A model generated the notes under the pieces. The model was not told the DNA's origin and did no database searches. It saw nothing but the letters and a program-made list of their open reading frames with translations. Shown here piece after piece: positions 49,280 through 59,921 of a DNA stretch of 64,000 nucleotides. This DNA is from Planotetraspora mira (lineage in GTDB: Bacteria > Actinomycetota > Actinomycetes > Streptosporangiales > Streptosporangiaceae). Position numbers and translations under genes: made by a program. How positions within the stretch are numbered: the stretch's first letter is position 1; every line of letters begins with the position of its first letter. Location of the stretch: NCBI RefSeq assembly GCF_016863275.1, contig NZ_BOOO01000007.1:56345-120344 (forward strand), given 5' to 3'.

Positions 49280-50709
49280 TGCCGGCCCGCCGGGTCGGCG
49301 GTCCAGGCGGGAACGTCGAGCGGCGTGCGCTGGACGCCGATCCACTGGCGCCGGGTGAAGCCCGGCATCTGGTTCTCGGCGCCGTGCCGGGCGTGCGCGT
49401 CGTTGACGTGCACCTCGCCGGCCTGCAACCGCTCGGCCACCTGCATGCCCCGCATGAGGTCGGCGGTGAACACCGAGTTCATCAGCATCGGATACCCGTT
49501 CGTCAGGGCGACGGCCTCCTCCTCGGTGTCCACGACCGTGATCGGGACGACCGGGCCGAAGATCTCCTCGGTGAAGGCCGGCATGTCCGGCGTGACGCCG
49601 GTCAGCACGGTCGGCCGGTAGAACAGGCCGTCGTAGGTCCCGCCCGCGACCAGCTTGGCGCCCATCGCGATGGACGGCTCGACGATCGTCTGGTGCACCC
49701 GGTCGCGCTGCGCGGCGCTGATGAGCGGGCCGAGGTCGGCCTCGCCGGACAGCGGGTCGCCCACGCGCAGGGCCTCGACCCGGCGCGTCACCGCCGCGAT
49801 GTACTCATCGGCCACGTCGCGGACCACGATGTGCCTGCTCGAGCTGATGCAGGTCTGGCCCTGGAACTCGAGGGAGGCGACCATCGCGAGGGAGGCGGCC
49901 AGGTCCACGTCCGCGTCGGCGAGCACGAGGAAGGCGTTGTCACCCCCGAGCTCGAGGCGGATGGGCCGCAGGGTCGCGGCGGCCGACGCGGCGATGTCCA
50001 GGCCGACCTTGCGCGAGCCGGTGAAGTCGATCAGGTCCAGGCCGTCATGGGTGGCCAGCGGCCATCCCGCTCCGGGCCCGTCGCCGGTGACCACGTTGAG
50101 GACGCCCGGCGGCAGGCCCACGTGGTCGGCCGCCTCGGCGAGCACCTGCCCGCCGATCACGGGCGTGAGCTCCGCGGGCTTGAGCACGATCGTGTTGCCG
50201 AACGCCAGGCCGGGCGCCACCGCGCGCATGGCCAGGTTCATCGGGTAGTTCCACGGCGTGATGATGCCGAGCACGCCGAGGGGCACCACCCGGGAGAGCG
50301 AGAGCTTGCCCGCCTTGTAGGGCGGCAGGATCTCCCCGGCGTTCTCCGTCGCCTGCACCGCCGAGATGCCGAGCTGGCGGATCGTCGTGGAGACCTCGTC
50401 CTCACCCTTGGCCCGCACCCCTCCGGTCTCCCGCATGCTCAGGGTGACGAGCTCCTCGAAACGGCCCTGGAGGTGCTCGGCCATCCGGCGCAGGTAGCCG
50501 GCGCGCTCGGGCGCGGACAGGGCCGCCCATCCGGGCTGCGCGGCGCGGGCCGCGGCCACGGCCTGGTCGACGTCTGTCGCGTCGCCCAGGGCGTAGCGCC
50601 CGATTCGAGCGCCGGTCGCCTTCTCCTCCACATCGGCGAAGCGGCCCGACGTGGAAGGACGCCAGGCGCCGTCGATGTAGAGGTGGCCGTCGGCATGACG
50701 AGATGGCAT
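49276..50709 (-). CDS. NAD(P)-dependent aldehyde dehydrogenase
   Basis: A 477-residue ALDH. Catalytic Cys near 287 (GQTCISSSR), general base Glu near 253 (LELGGDN), cofactor segment IITPWNYPMNLAMRAVAPGLAFGNTIVLKPAE and the late EEIFGPVVPI motif are intact. It is the first gene of the ALDH-ThuA-hydroxyacid dehydrogenase operon, preceded by an AT-rich dyad. Sequence resembles benzaldehyde/salicylaldehyde-type ALDHs, but the operon context favours a sugar-derived or small aldehyde. Confidence 0.92.
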   Translation of the reverse strand: MPSRHADGHLYIDGAWRPSTSGRFADVEEKATGARIGRYALGDATDVDQAVAAARAAQPGWAALSAPERAGYLRRMAEHLQGRFEELVTLSMRETGGVRAKGEDEVSTTIRQLGISAVQATENAGEILPPYKAGKLSLSRVVPLGVLGIITPWNYPMNLAMRAVAPGLAFGNTIVLKPAELTPVIGGQVLAEAADHVGLPPGVLNVVTGDGPGAGWPLATHDGLDLIDFTGSRKVGLDIAASAAATLRPIRLELGGDNAFLVLADADVDLAASLAMVASLEFQGQTCISSSRHIVVRDVADEYIAAVTRRVEALRVGDPLSGEADLGPLISAAQRDRVHQTIVEPSIAMGAKLVAGGTYDGLFYRPTVLTGVTPDMPAFTEEIFGPVVPITVVDTEEEAVALTNGYPMLMNSVFTADLMRGMQVAERLQAGEVHVNDAHARHGAENQMPGFTRRQWIGVQRTPLDVPAWTADPAGRQ

Positions 50710-50753
50710 TCGAACTCCGATGGATCTTCCGGTGCGCGGCACCAGGGTCGCGA

Positions 50754-50780
50754 TACTTAGTCCACGACTTAAGCTAAGTA
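50754..50780. promoter_or_regulatory. AT-rich dyad upstream of the ALDH operon
   Basis: TACTTAG (50754-50760) and its inverse CTAAGTA (50774-50780) around a CTTAAG core. The AT-content stands out strongly. The right arm overlaps the stop codon of the alpha/beta hydrolase. Likely operator for the ALDH-ThuA operon; the regulator could be the ROK protein two genes upstream. Confidence 0.5.
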
Positions 50781-51682
50781 CCATTCGTTCGAAGGTCAAC
50801 CGCCGATCCCGGCTGCCCCTCCTCTGCGGCGGACGGCCCGTCCGCGTCGAGGAACGCCGCCACGACACGGGTGAGGCCACGCGGGTCGTCGAGCCACGGG
50901 AAGTGGCCGGCGCCCGGCAGGACGGCCAGTTCAGCCCGGTGGAACATCCCGGCGACGACGGCGGCGACGCGGGGAAGCGGGGTGCCGTCCAGCTCGCCCG
51001 CGAGGACCAGGACCCGCGCGTCCAGCGCGGCCGCGGCGGCGCACGCGGCACCGGGGTCGAAGGCGCCGGCGGACGCGTACAGCTCTCCCGCCTCCAGGTT
51101 GCTCTGTTCGAGGTCGGCCGCGGCGTGCGCCTGGGCGGCCGCGTCCCAGCGGCCGTAGAAGAACGGGGCGACGGCGTCCCAGTCGGCGTCGGTGGCCGAG
51201 CCGGCCCAGACGGCTTCGTAGGCGTCGTACGCGGCGCCGTACCAGGGCTCGGCCACGCGCAGGGCGGCCGCCTCCCGCCGGTGTTCTTCGGTGAAGTCCA
51301 CGCCCAGGGCGCGGGCGCGGGCCGTGACCAGGATGAGCGTCCGGACGCGACGCGGATGCGCGGCCGCGTACAGCAGGGCGAGATCGCCGCCGGCGGAGTG
51401 CGCGAGGACGTCGACGCGGTCCAGCCCGAGGTGCTCGCGCAGGGCCTCGACGTCGGCGACCTGCCGGTCGCACCGATACGTCGCCGGGTCCGCAGGGACG
51501 GCGGAGTCGCCGGTGCCGCGCAGGTCGAGCATGATCAGGCGGCGGTGCTCCGACAACCCGCCGAGGTCGCCCAAGTAGGCGGAGGCCCGCATCGGGCCGC
51601 CGGGCAGGCAGATCAGCGGCTCGCCCTCACCCGTCACGTGGTAGACGAGCTCGGTGCCGTCGGGAGCGGTGAAAGCAGGCAT
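50774..51682 (-). CDS. Alpha/beta hydrolase (proline iminopeptidase-like)
   Basis: A 302-residue serine hydrolase. The nucleophile elbow is AHSAGGDLALL, the oxyanion-side motif is LPGGPMRAS, the acid is likely in LAGELDGTPLP, and the histidine is in LPGAGHFPWLD. The LDLRGTGDS segment and cap domain resemble proline iminopeptidases and related hydrolases. Substrate undetermined. ATG 51682 is preferred over 51697 by fold start. It ends where the ALDH operator dyad begins. Confidence 0.88.
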   Translation of the reverse strand: MPAFTAPDGTELVYHVTGEGEPLICLPGGPMRASAYLGDLGGLSEHRRLIMLDLRGTGDSAVPADPATYRCDRQVADVEALREHLGLDRVDVLAHSAGGDLALLYAAAHPRRVRTLILVTARARALGVDFTEEHRREAAALRVAEPWYGAAYDAYEAVWAGSATDADWDAVAPFFYGRWDAAAQAHAAADLEQSNLEAGELYASAGAFDPGAACAAAAALDARVLVLAGELDGTPLPRVAAVVAGMFHRAELAVLPGAGHFPWLDDPRGLTRVVAAFLDADGPSAAEEGQPGSAVDLRTNGT

Positions 51683-51793
51683 GGCCCCCATCCTCACGAC
51701 CGCGTGACGATCATGGCAAGTGGGTTTCGCCGACCGCCGGGCGGGACGGCGGGCGCCGTGCCGCTCAACGCCGTTTCGCTGGACGCCGTGCCG

Positions 51794-53011
51794 CTAGGCG
51801 CGGAGCGATCCTCCGCTCGCCAGCACCTGGACCACCGGCAACGTGGCGGCCCCCAGCGCCACGGCCTCCTGCCCGAGCTGGCCGAGCTCGATGCGGGCCT
51901 GGCCGTACATGTAGGTGAGCGCGTGGCGCCGCACGGTCTCCCGGACGGCGGGCAGGATCGCGGGGCCCATGGTCTCCCCCGCCCATCCGGACAGGACGAC
52001 CCGGTCGGGGCTGAGCAGGTTGATCAGGTTCGCGATGCCGATGCCGAGATACTCCGCGGTCTTGCCGAGGACCTGGGACGCGCCGCCGCCGTCCTCCGCA
52101 CGCGCCACGAGCTCCGCGAGGCGCGCCTCGGTGCCCTCCGACTCGAACGGCCGGGCGTCCGGGAGCGCCAGGTAGTCGTCGAGGACCGCCTCCGCCCCCA
52201 CGTAGGCCTCCAGGCAGCCGCGCGACCCGCATCTGCACGGCCTGCCGTCCACGTTGATGACCGTGTGGCCCCATTCGCTGGTCGTGCTGGTCGTGCCGGC
52301 CATGTCGCGGAACGACTCCGACGACGTCGCCACGGCGGCTCCCACACCGACGCCGAGGAGCGCGACGACCGCCCGCCGCGCCCCGCGGCCGGCTCCACGC
52401 CACATCTCGGCCTGCCCGAGCGTGCGGGCGCAGTTGTCGAGGTAGACGGGCACGGGAAGATCCCTGCGCAACATGTCGGCCAGCGGCACCGCCGACCAGC
52501 CGAGGGTCGGGGCGTACACCAGCTCGCGCCCGCCGATCTGCACCGCGCCGGGGACGCCGACGCCGATCCCGAGCAGGCTGCCCGTCTCGACGCCGACCTG
52601 GGAGACGACCTCCTCGACCCCGGCGAGCACGAGGCCGGCGACCGACTCGGGCTCCAGCCTGGTGGCGGCCACGGAGTAGGTGGCGGTCGCCAAGGTCTCG
52701 AGCGTGTAGTCGAACAGCCCGATCTGGACATGGGTCTCACCGATGTCCACCCCGACGACGTGGCCGAACTCGCCGCGTACCTGGATGAGGGTGCGCGGAC
52801 GGCCGCCGTCCGAGCCCACCAGCCCCGCCTCGGCGACCACGCCGTCGTTGATCAGGTCGGAGACGACGTTGCTCACCGTCGCCGAGCTCAGCCCGGACGC
52901 CTTCGTCAGATCCTGGCGGCTCGTCGGCCCCTGGACGTACAGGCGGGAGAGCACCGCGGACCGGTTGTGGCGACGCAGGTCGCGTGTCGTCTGCTGCACC
53001 GCGCGGGTCAC
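51794..53011 (-). CDS. ROK-family transcriptional repressor (NagC/XylR type)
   Basis: A 405-residue ROK repressor. Winged helix in the first ~75 residues (RHNRSAVLSRLYVQGPTSRQDLTKASGLSSATVSNVVSDLINDGVV). The sugar-kinase-like domain has GVDIGETHVQIGL and the zinc motif CRCGSRGCLEAYVG. Catalysis is not expected; it senses a sugar. The GTG at 53011 is set by the domain start; the frame is open to 53119. Likely controls nearby sugar-oxidation genes. Confidence 0.92.
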   Translation of the reverse strand: MTRAVQQTTRDLRRHNRSAVLSRLYVQGPTSRQDLTKASGLSSATVSNVVSDLINDGVVAEAGLVGSDGGRPRTLIQVRGEFGHVVGVDIGETHVQIGLFDYTLETLATATYSVAATRLEPESVAGLVLAGVEEVVSQVGVETGSLLGIGVGVPGAVQIGGRELVYAPTLGWSAVPLADMLRRDLPVPVYLDNCARTLGQAEMWRGAGRGARRAVVALLGVGVGAAVATSSESFRDMAGTTSTTSEWGHTVINVDGRPCRCGSRGCLEAYVGAEAVLDDYLALPDARPFESEGTEARLAELVARAEDGGGASQVLGKTAEYLGIGIANLINLLSPDRVVLSGWAGETMGPAILPAVRETVRRHALTYMYGQARIELGQLGQEAVALGAATLPVVQVLASGGSLRA

Positions 53012-53202
53012 ACGGTGAATTCTGCCAGAGCACCGGCCGCGTCCGAGATCCCCGCCCGGCCCGTGGATCCGGCCCTCCCCCCGGTGCGTCAACGAGGCGT
53101 CAGCGTTCGCGCGGATCACGTCGGAATTCCGTAGCGAACGGGCTTTAGACGGAAATCCGGGTCTAGCGTCCTCTTTGTACGAGTTCTCCCTGGAGGCGAC
53201 CC

Positions 53203-53463
53203 ATGCTGGAAGATCCTTTATATGTGCCCGTCAACCACGGCACGCTCTCCCTTTCCCTTCGCCTGTTCCGTACGGCATCGGGCAAGAAGACCTCAGTGGC
53301 CTTCACCTCGCCGCTACGGCTGGCCAAGGTGCTCGGCACTGACCAGGAATGGATCCGCCTCAGCGAACCCGCCCTTCGGTGCATGATCAACGATCTCGAC
53401 GTCATCGGGATCGTCATCGACCCCGCCGGGACCATGTCCCGGCCCGTCGCCCGTACCGCCTGA
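53203..53463 (+). CDS. SAV_915-type small protein
   Basis: An 86-residue protein: MLEDPLYVPVNHGTLSLSLRLFRT, KTSVAFTSPLRLAKVLGTDQEWIRLSEPALR, then IGIVIDPAG. This matches the actinobacterial SAV_915 group of small secretion- or sensing-associated proteins; function unknown. GGAGG precedes the ATG. The next ORF starts at its stop (TGATG). Confidence 0.75.
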   Translation: MLEDPLYVPVNHGTLSLSLRLFRTASGKKTSVAFTSPLRLAKVLGTDQEWIRLSEPALRCMINDLDVIGIVIDPAGTMSRPVARTA

Positions 53464-53579
53464 TGTGCGTCCTCGAACAGGACCTGGCCGACCAGGACGA
53501 GGATTCCACGTCGATCGCGACGCTCCTGACCGCTCGCCTCGGTGAGCCCTCGGTGAGCGAACCCGAGCCGCAGGGCTGA
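53463..53579 (+). CDS. Possible 38-residue acidic peptide coupled to the SAV_915-type gene
   Basis: The ORF starts within the previous stop codon (TGATG), an arrangement that allows re-initiation. It begins MCVLEQDLADQDEDSTSIA and ends EPEPQG: acidic, one cysteine, no family that I recognise. It could be a small partner or peptide precursor, or a chance ORF. Confidence 0.45.
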   Translation: MCVLEQDLADQDEDSTSIATLLTARLGEPSVSEPEPQG

Positions 53580-53609
53580 GCCGCGGCGCTAGCAGAACAG
53601 CCCTGCAGA

Positions 53610-53639
53610 GGACATCACCGCCTTTTGGCGGTGATGTCC
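53610..53639. terminator. Bidirectional terminator
   Basis: A perfect 13-bp stem (53610-53622 with 53627-53639) with a TTTT loop between convergent genes. It overlaps the last codons and stop of the minus-strand gene. Confidence 0.75.
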
Positions 53640-54178
53640 TTCCATTCTTGCTCCCAACCGGCCACGGCCCGCCGCGCCGTCCACGACCGCCGTCCGATGC
53701 GCAGGAGCTGACCGGCCGACCATGCGGCACTCGCCGCGGCGAGTCCCCCGAGCACCGATCCCAGGATGATCGTGCCGTTTCCCGGGGGACCCCAGTCCAG
53801 CCGTTCCCCCGCGTCGGTCCACACGCGGACGGGACCGTTCAGGTCCGGAAGCGGGCCCATATGCGTCCTGCCGGTGTGAACGGCCCCGTCCCGGCCCGTC
53901 CACGACACTTCCACATCCGCTCCCGGCGCCGGCAGTGACCGCCCGCCGCCGCCCGGAGGCCCGACCACCCGCACGATGCGGGCGGTGACCCGCCGGTGGC
54001 TCGCGGGATACGCGTCCGCTGCACGCGTCATGACGAAGCAGGCGACGACACCGGTCACACAGCCGACGAGCACGATCACCATGGCCGCCACGCTCCACCG
54101 CGCGCCCGCGTTCGTCCCCGCTCCCGGAGACCCTCCGGCGGAGTCGCCGAAGTCATGCCCGGAGATGCGGGGACTCAT
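53615..54178 (-). CDS. Two-helix membrane protein (Rv1733c-like)
   Basis: A 187-residue protein. Helix 1 at about 30-50 (VAAMVIVLVGCVTGVVACFVM), an extracellular domain with VTARIVRV and ADVEVSWTGRDGAVHTGRTHMG, helix 2 at about 136-156, and a basic tail. This is the layout of mycobacterial Rv1733c-type proteins, of unknown function. It overlaps the KimA-like gene by 4 bases (ATGA), so it belongs to the potassium transcript. Confidence 0.75.
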   Translation of the reverse strand: MSPRISGHDFGDSAGGSPGAGTNAGARWSVAAMVIVLVGCVTGVVACFVMTRAADAYPASHRRVTARIVRVVGPPGGGGRSLPAPGADVEVSWTGRDGAVHTGRTHMGPLPDLNGPVRVWTDAGERLDWGPPGNGTIILGSVLGGLAAASAAWSAGQLLRIGRRSWTARRAVAGWEQEWKDITAKRR

Positions 54179-56031
54179 CTGACCGTCTTCTCGCGCCGGC
54201 CGCCTTCCACGTCCTCGCCCGGACCGCCGATCCGGAACCGCATGCGGCAGACCACGACATCGGTACGGCGGCGCAGCGCGCGGGCCAAGATCACGCCGCG
54301 CTGGTTCTGCAGCAGCCGCTGCCAGACGTGCTCGGGCTCGACCTCGGCGATCAGCACGAACACGTGGGGTTCCGGAACGCTCGCGAGGTAGCCGACGAGG
54401 GGCTCGTCCAGCCGCCAGTGGGCGTCGAAGAGCCGCACCAGTTCGACGTCGGGCGCCCAGCGTGCCCAGTCCTCGCCGAATCGGCGGCTCCCCTCCTCGT
54501 TCTCGGGATGGGCGATGTTGACCGCCACCACGCGGTCGCCGAGGGAGAGCGCGGCGGACAGCGCGTCACGCGTGAGCCGGTTGACCTGCTGAACGGGGAC
54601 CACCACGAGCGACCGGCGCGGCCGGGGCGGGGCGGGGGTCCTGCCGAGCTCGAGGCGCGTCCCGATCCGGGCGTACGACCGGTTGATCCGCGTCATGACC
54701 AGCACGATCACCGGAAGCGCCACCACGATCAGCCAGCCGCCCTCGGCGAACTTCGAGATCGTCACCACGATCGCGGCGACGGACGTCAGCAGCGCGCCGA
54801 ACCCGTTCAGCGCCGCGTGCCGCCGCCACCCGGCGGGCCGGTTCGTCACCCAGTGCCTGACCATGCCGGCCTGGGACAACGTGAAGCTGACGAAGACCCC
54901 GATGGCGAACAGCGGGACCAGCAGGTTCATCTCGCCGCGGGCAGCGACCAGCAGCGCGGCCGAGGTCACCGCGAGGAAGGCGATGCCGTACCGGTGGACG
55001 TTCCTGTCGGCGCGCACCGCGAACAGGTGCGGCAGGTTGTTGTCCTGGGCCAGCAGCCGGGCCAGCACGGGCAGGCCGCCGAAGGAGGTGTTGGCCGCCA
55101 ACGCCAGCAGGATCACGGTGACGAACTGCACCAGGTAGAACAGCGGCCCGTCGCCCACGGACGCCTGGGTGACCTGCGCGAGCACGGTGACCCCGCCGAC
55201 GGGATGAATGGCGAACTTGCCGATCAGGACGGCGATGCCGATCAGCATGAGCGCGAGCAGCGCGCCCAGGGCGACCTCGGCGTTCTGCGCCCTCCTGACG
55301 CGCGGCGTCCTGAAGGACGGGACCGCGTTGGCGATCGCCTCGACGCCGGTCAGCGCCGCGCAGCCGTTCGCGAACGCCTTGAGCAGTAGCAGGACGCCCA
55401 CAGCCTCCAGGTTGTGCGCCTGCGCGGTGTGCTCGACGGCCGTCGCCGGTTCGCCGCGGACCAGACCGGCGACGATCACCAGCAGGATCGCCCCGACGAA
55501 GAGGGCGGTGGGCGCCATGAAGGCGCGGGCGCTGTGCGCGATGCCCCGCAGGTTGATCGCGGTGACCACGGCGAGGACCGCCAGGCACAACCAGACGGTG
55601 TACGGCAGAAGCCCGGGGAACGCGGAGGTGAGCGCCGCCACGCCCGCGGCCACGGAGACCGCGACGTTGAGCACGTAGTCCACGATGAGACTCGCCCCGG
55701 CGACGAGGCCCGCCGGACGGCCGAGGTGGGTCCTGGCCACGCCGTAGGCGCCGCCGCCCTGAGGAAAAGCCGCGATGACCTGCCGGTAGGACAGGGTCAG
55801 CACGGCCAGGAGCAGAGCGATCCCCAGCGTGATCGGGAGGGCGAAGCCCAGTCCCGCACCCCCCGCGACGGCGAGCACCACGACGATCGCCTCGGGGCCG
55901 TACGCCACCGACGCCATCGCGTCCAGCGAGAGCGCGGCCAGGCCCCCGACCACTGTCAGCCGGTGCCTCTCACCGGTATCGGCAGGCTCGTCTCCGGCGG
56001 GCGCGACCGCCGGGGTCGCTACTGCGGACAT
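54175..56031 (-). CDS. APC-family permease, KimA-like potassium importer
   Basis: A 618-residue permease with 12 helices (about 30-460) and a cytoplasmic C-terminal domain (about 480-600) of Usp-like fold (SLVVVPVQQVNRLTRDAL; VVAVNIAHPENEE). DAMASVAYGPEAIVVVLA in the first helix is the KimA/KUP-type signature, and the length equals B. subtilis KimA (607). KimA imports K+ with H+ and is inhibited by c-di-AMP. Location 9 bases after KdpE and next to kdpFABC strongly supports a potassium role. Confidence 0.85.
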   Translation of the reverse strand: MSAVATPAVAPAGDEPADTGERHRLTVVGGLAALSLDAMASVAYGPEAIVVVLAVAGGAGLGFALPITLGIALLLAVLTLSYRQVIAAFPQGGGAYGVARTHLGRPAGLVAGASLIVDYVLNVAVSVAAGVAALTSAFPGLLPYTVWLCLAVLAVVTAINLRGIAHSARAFMAPTALFVGAILLVIVAGLVRGEPATAVEHTAQAHNLEAVGVLLLLKAFANGCAALTGVEAIANAVPSFRTPRVRRAQNAEVALGALLALMLIGIAVLIGKFAIHPVGGVTVLAQVTQASVGDGPLFYLVQFVTVILLALAANTSFGGLPVLARLLAQDNNLPHLFAVRADRNVHRYGIAFLAVTSAALLVAARGEMNLLVPLFAIGVFVSFTLSQAGMVRHWVTNRPAGWRRHAALNGFGALLTSVAAIVVTISKFAEGGWLIVVALPVIVLVMTRINRSYARIGTRLELGRTPAPPRPRRSLVVVPVQQVNRLTRDALSAALSLGDRVVAVNIAHPENEEGSRRFGEDWARWAPDVELVRLFDAHWRLDEPLVGYLASVPEPHVFVLIAEVEPEHVWQRLLQNQRGVILARALRRRTDVVVCRMRFRIGGPGEDVEGGRREKTVR

Positions 56032-56040
56032 CGTGTCCTC

Positions 56041-56709
56041 TCAGGGTTTGAAGCGGTAGCCCATGCCCGGTTCCGTGATGAGGTGGGCAGGATGCGCCGG
56101 ATCCCGTTCGAGCTTCCTGCGCAACTGGGCCATGTACTGGCGTAGGTAGTTGGTCTCCTTGACGAACCCCGCGCCCCAGACCCGGGTCAGCAGTTGCCGC
56201 TGGCTGACCAGCTTGCCGGGGTTGCGCACGAGGATCTCCAGGAGATGCCATTCCGTGGGCGTGAGCCGTACGGAGCCGGAGACCGTCTTGTCGACGAGGT
56301 CGATCGCGTGATCACCGATCTGGATCACGGCCGGTCCCGGTTCCTGGGCCACGACACGGCGGCTGACCGCCCGGACACGGGCGAGCAGTTCGTCGATCCC
56401 GAAGGGCTTGGTGACGTAGTCGTCCGCGCCGGCGTCGAGGGCGTCGACCTTGTCCTGGTGCCCGGTGCGACCGGAGAGCACGATGATCGGGACGCTGGTC
56501 CACCCGCGCAGGCCGTGGATGATGTCCACACCGTCGATGTCGGGCAGCCCGAGGTCGAGCACGACCAGGTCGGGATGCCAGTCGGCGGCCTCGCGGAGCG
56601 CCGACGCGCCGTCGGACGCGACGGCGACCTCGTAGTGGCGGGCGACCAGGTTGATCCGCAGCGCCCGGATGATCTGGGGCTCGTCGTCGACGACGAGAAC
56701 GCGCGTCAC
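56041..56709 (-). CDS. kdpE: KdpE response regulator
   Basis: A 222-residue OmpR-type regulator. Receiver: LVVDDEPQI (acidic pair Asp8-Asp9), phosphorylated Asp52 in VVLDLGLPDIDG, Lys in YVTKPFGIDELLAR. DNA-binding winged helix ends LRRKLERDPAHPAHLITEPGMGYRFKP. GTG 56709 has GGAGG 5 bases upstream. No KdpD kinase gene lies between it and kdpC, where it normally sits; only 160 bases remain there. It is followed by the KimA-like gene, so KdpE may drive that importer as well as kdp. Confidence 0.93.
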   Translation of the reverse strand: MTRVLVVDDEPQIIRALRINLVARHYEVAVASDGASALREAADWHPDLVVLDLGLPDIDGVDIIHGLRGWTSVPIIVLSGRTGHQDKVDALDAGADDYVTKPFGIDELLARVRAVSRRVVAQEPGPAVIQIGDHAIDLVDKTVSGSVRLTPTEWHLLEILVRNPGKLVSQRQLLTRVWGAGFVKETNYLRQYMAQLRRKLERDPAHPAHLITEPGMGYRFKP

Positions 56710-56727
56710 GAGGGCCTCCGCACCTTC

Positions 56728-56752
56728 CCGCGCGGCGTCAGGCGCCGCGCGG
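56728..56752. terminator. Hairpin between kdpC and kdpE
   Basis: A perfect 10-bp stem (56728-56737 with 56743-56752) and TCAGG loop inside the 160-base space where kdpD is missing. It could end the kdp transcript and make kdpE-kimA a separate unit. Confidence 0.5.
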
Positions 56753-56869
56753 AGCACCGGGCGGGCCGCCGCCGGGCGTCGCCGCCCGGCACGCGCCCGC
56801 CGCGGAGGCCCGCGCCGGCCCCGGAAACGAGTCCGGAGCCGGTGCGGGAGCGTCCCCCTGGCACCGCGG

Positions 56870-57756
56870 TCACTGTCCCGTGCCGGAGGCCAGGTCGTCG
56901 AGGGCCAGGTTGAGCTCCAGGACGTTGACTGCGGGCTCGCCCATGAAGCCGAGAGCCCTGCCGGTGGTGTTGTCGGCGATGAGCGACCGCACCTTCGTCA
57001 CGTCGAGTCCGCGCTCCTTGGCCACCCGAGGCGCCTGAAGGTCCGCGTAGGCCACCGAGATGTGCGGGTCGAGCCCGCTGCCGCTCGCGGTGACCGCGTC
57101 CGCGGGGACCGCGGGCGTGGGCGCGTCGCCCCGGACGGGCACGGTCCTGCCGGCCGAGTAGTCCTCGGCGGGCTTGCCGCACTCCACCTTCACGCCCTGG
57201 TAGTCGGCGATGAAGGGTGTCGCGGGGCAGGCCTGGTTGACACTGACCGCCCGGGTGGGCGTTCCGACGGCGGGGAAGACCTTCAGCACCGCGCCGACCC
57301 CGTCGGCGGTGCAGTACGGCCGGGCGCCGCTGACGCCGTCCAGCTCGCCGATCGCCTTGGAGCGGGCGCAGACCGTGGTGAGCAGCGACTGGCTGCCCGC
57401 CTTCGCGTCGTCGTCGGCTCCGTTCGGGTCGGGCAGGGTGTCGACGACGTCCTCGGGACCGAGGTTGCTCGCGGCGGTCGAGAGCATGTCGTACCCGTCG
57501 CCCGCGGCGGACGGACGGCTCTGGAAGTACTTCCCGATCGGGTTGCCGTCCTTGTCGGTGAAGAGCTGGCCGATGATGGCGCTGCCGACGTCGGCGCCCT
57601 TCTTCTCGATGATCTGGCCGTTGGCGTTGGAGTTGAACAACGCCTGGGCGACACCGGTGACGACCAGTGGGTAGATCCCGCCGAGCAGCAGGGTCAGCAC
57701 GATGACTGCCCTGAGCGCGGCGAGGTGCTGGCGGATCCAGCTGGGCAGACGGTCCA

Positions 57757-57757
<1 letters not shown>
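56870..57757 (-). CDS. kdpC: K+-transporting ATPase subunit KdpC
   Basis: A 295-residue KdpC, longer than the ~190 of E. coli. One N-terminal helix (about 12-38, AALRAVIVLTLLLGGIYPLVVTGVAQ) and the conserved GSAIIGQLFTD, YFQSRPSAA, TASGSGLDPHISVAYADLQAPRVAKERGL and NVLELNLALD motifs. The extra ~90 residues (about 115-210) form an extracellular insert with several cysteines. It stabilises the KdpFABC complex. Start and kdpB stop share one base. Confidence 0.96.
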
Positions 57758-59919
<2,162 letters not shown>

Positions 59920-59921
59920 TT

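Noticed and set aside
56710..56869. Remnant of kdpD between kdpC and kdpE
   Set aside because: None of the three minus-strand frames shows a histidine-kinase ATPase motif; the space is GC-rich with a hairpin only.
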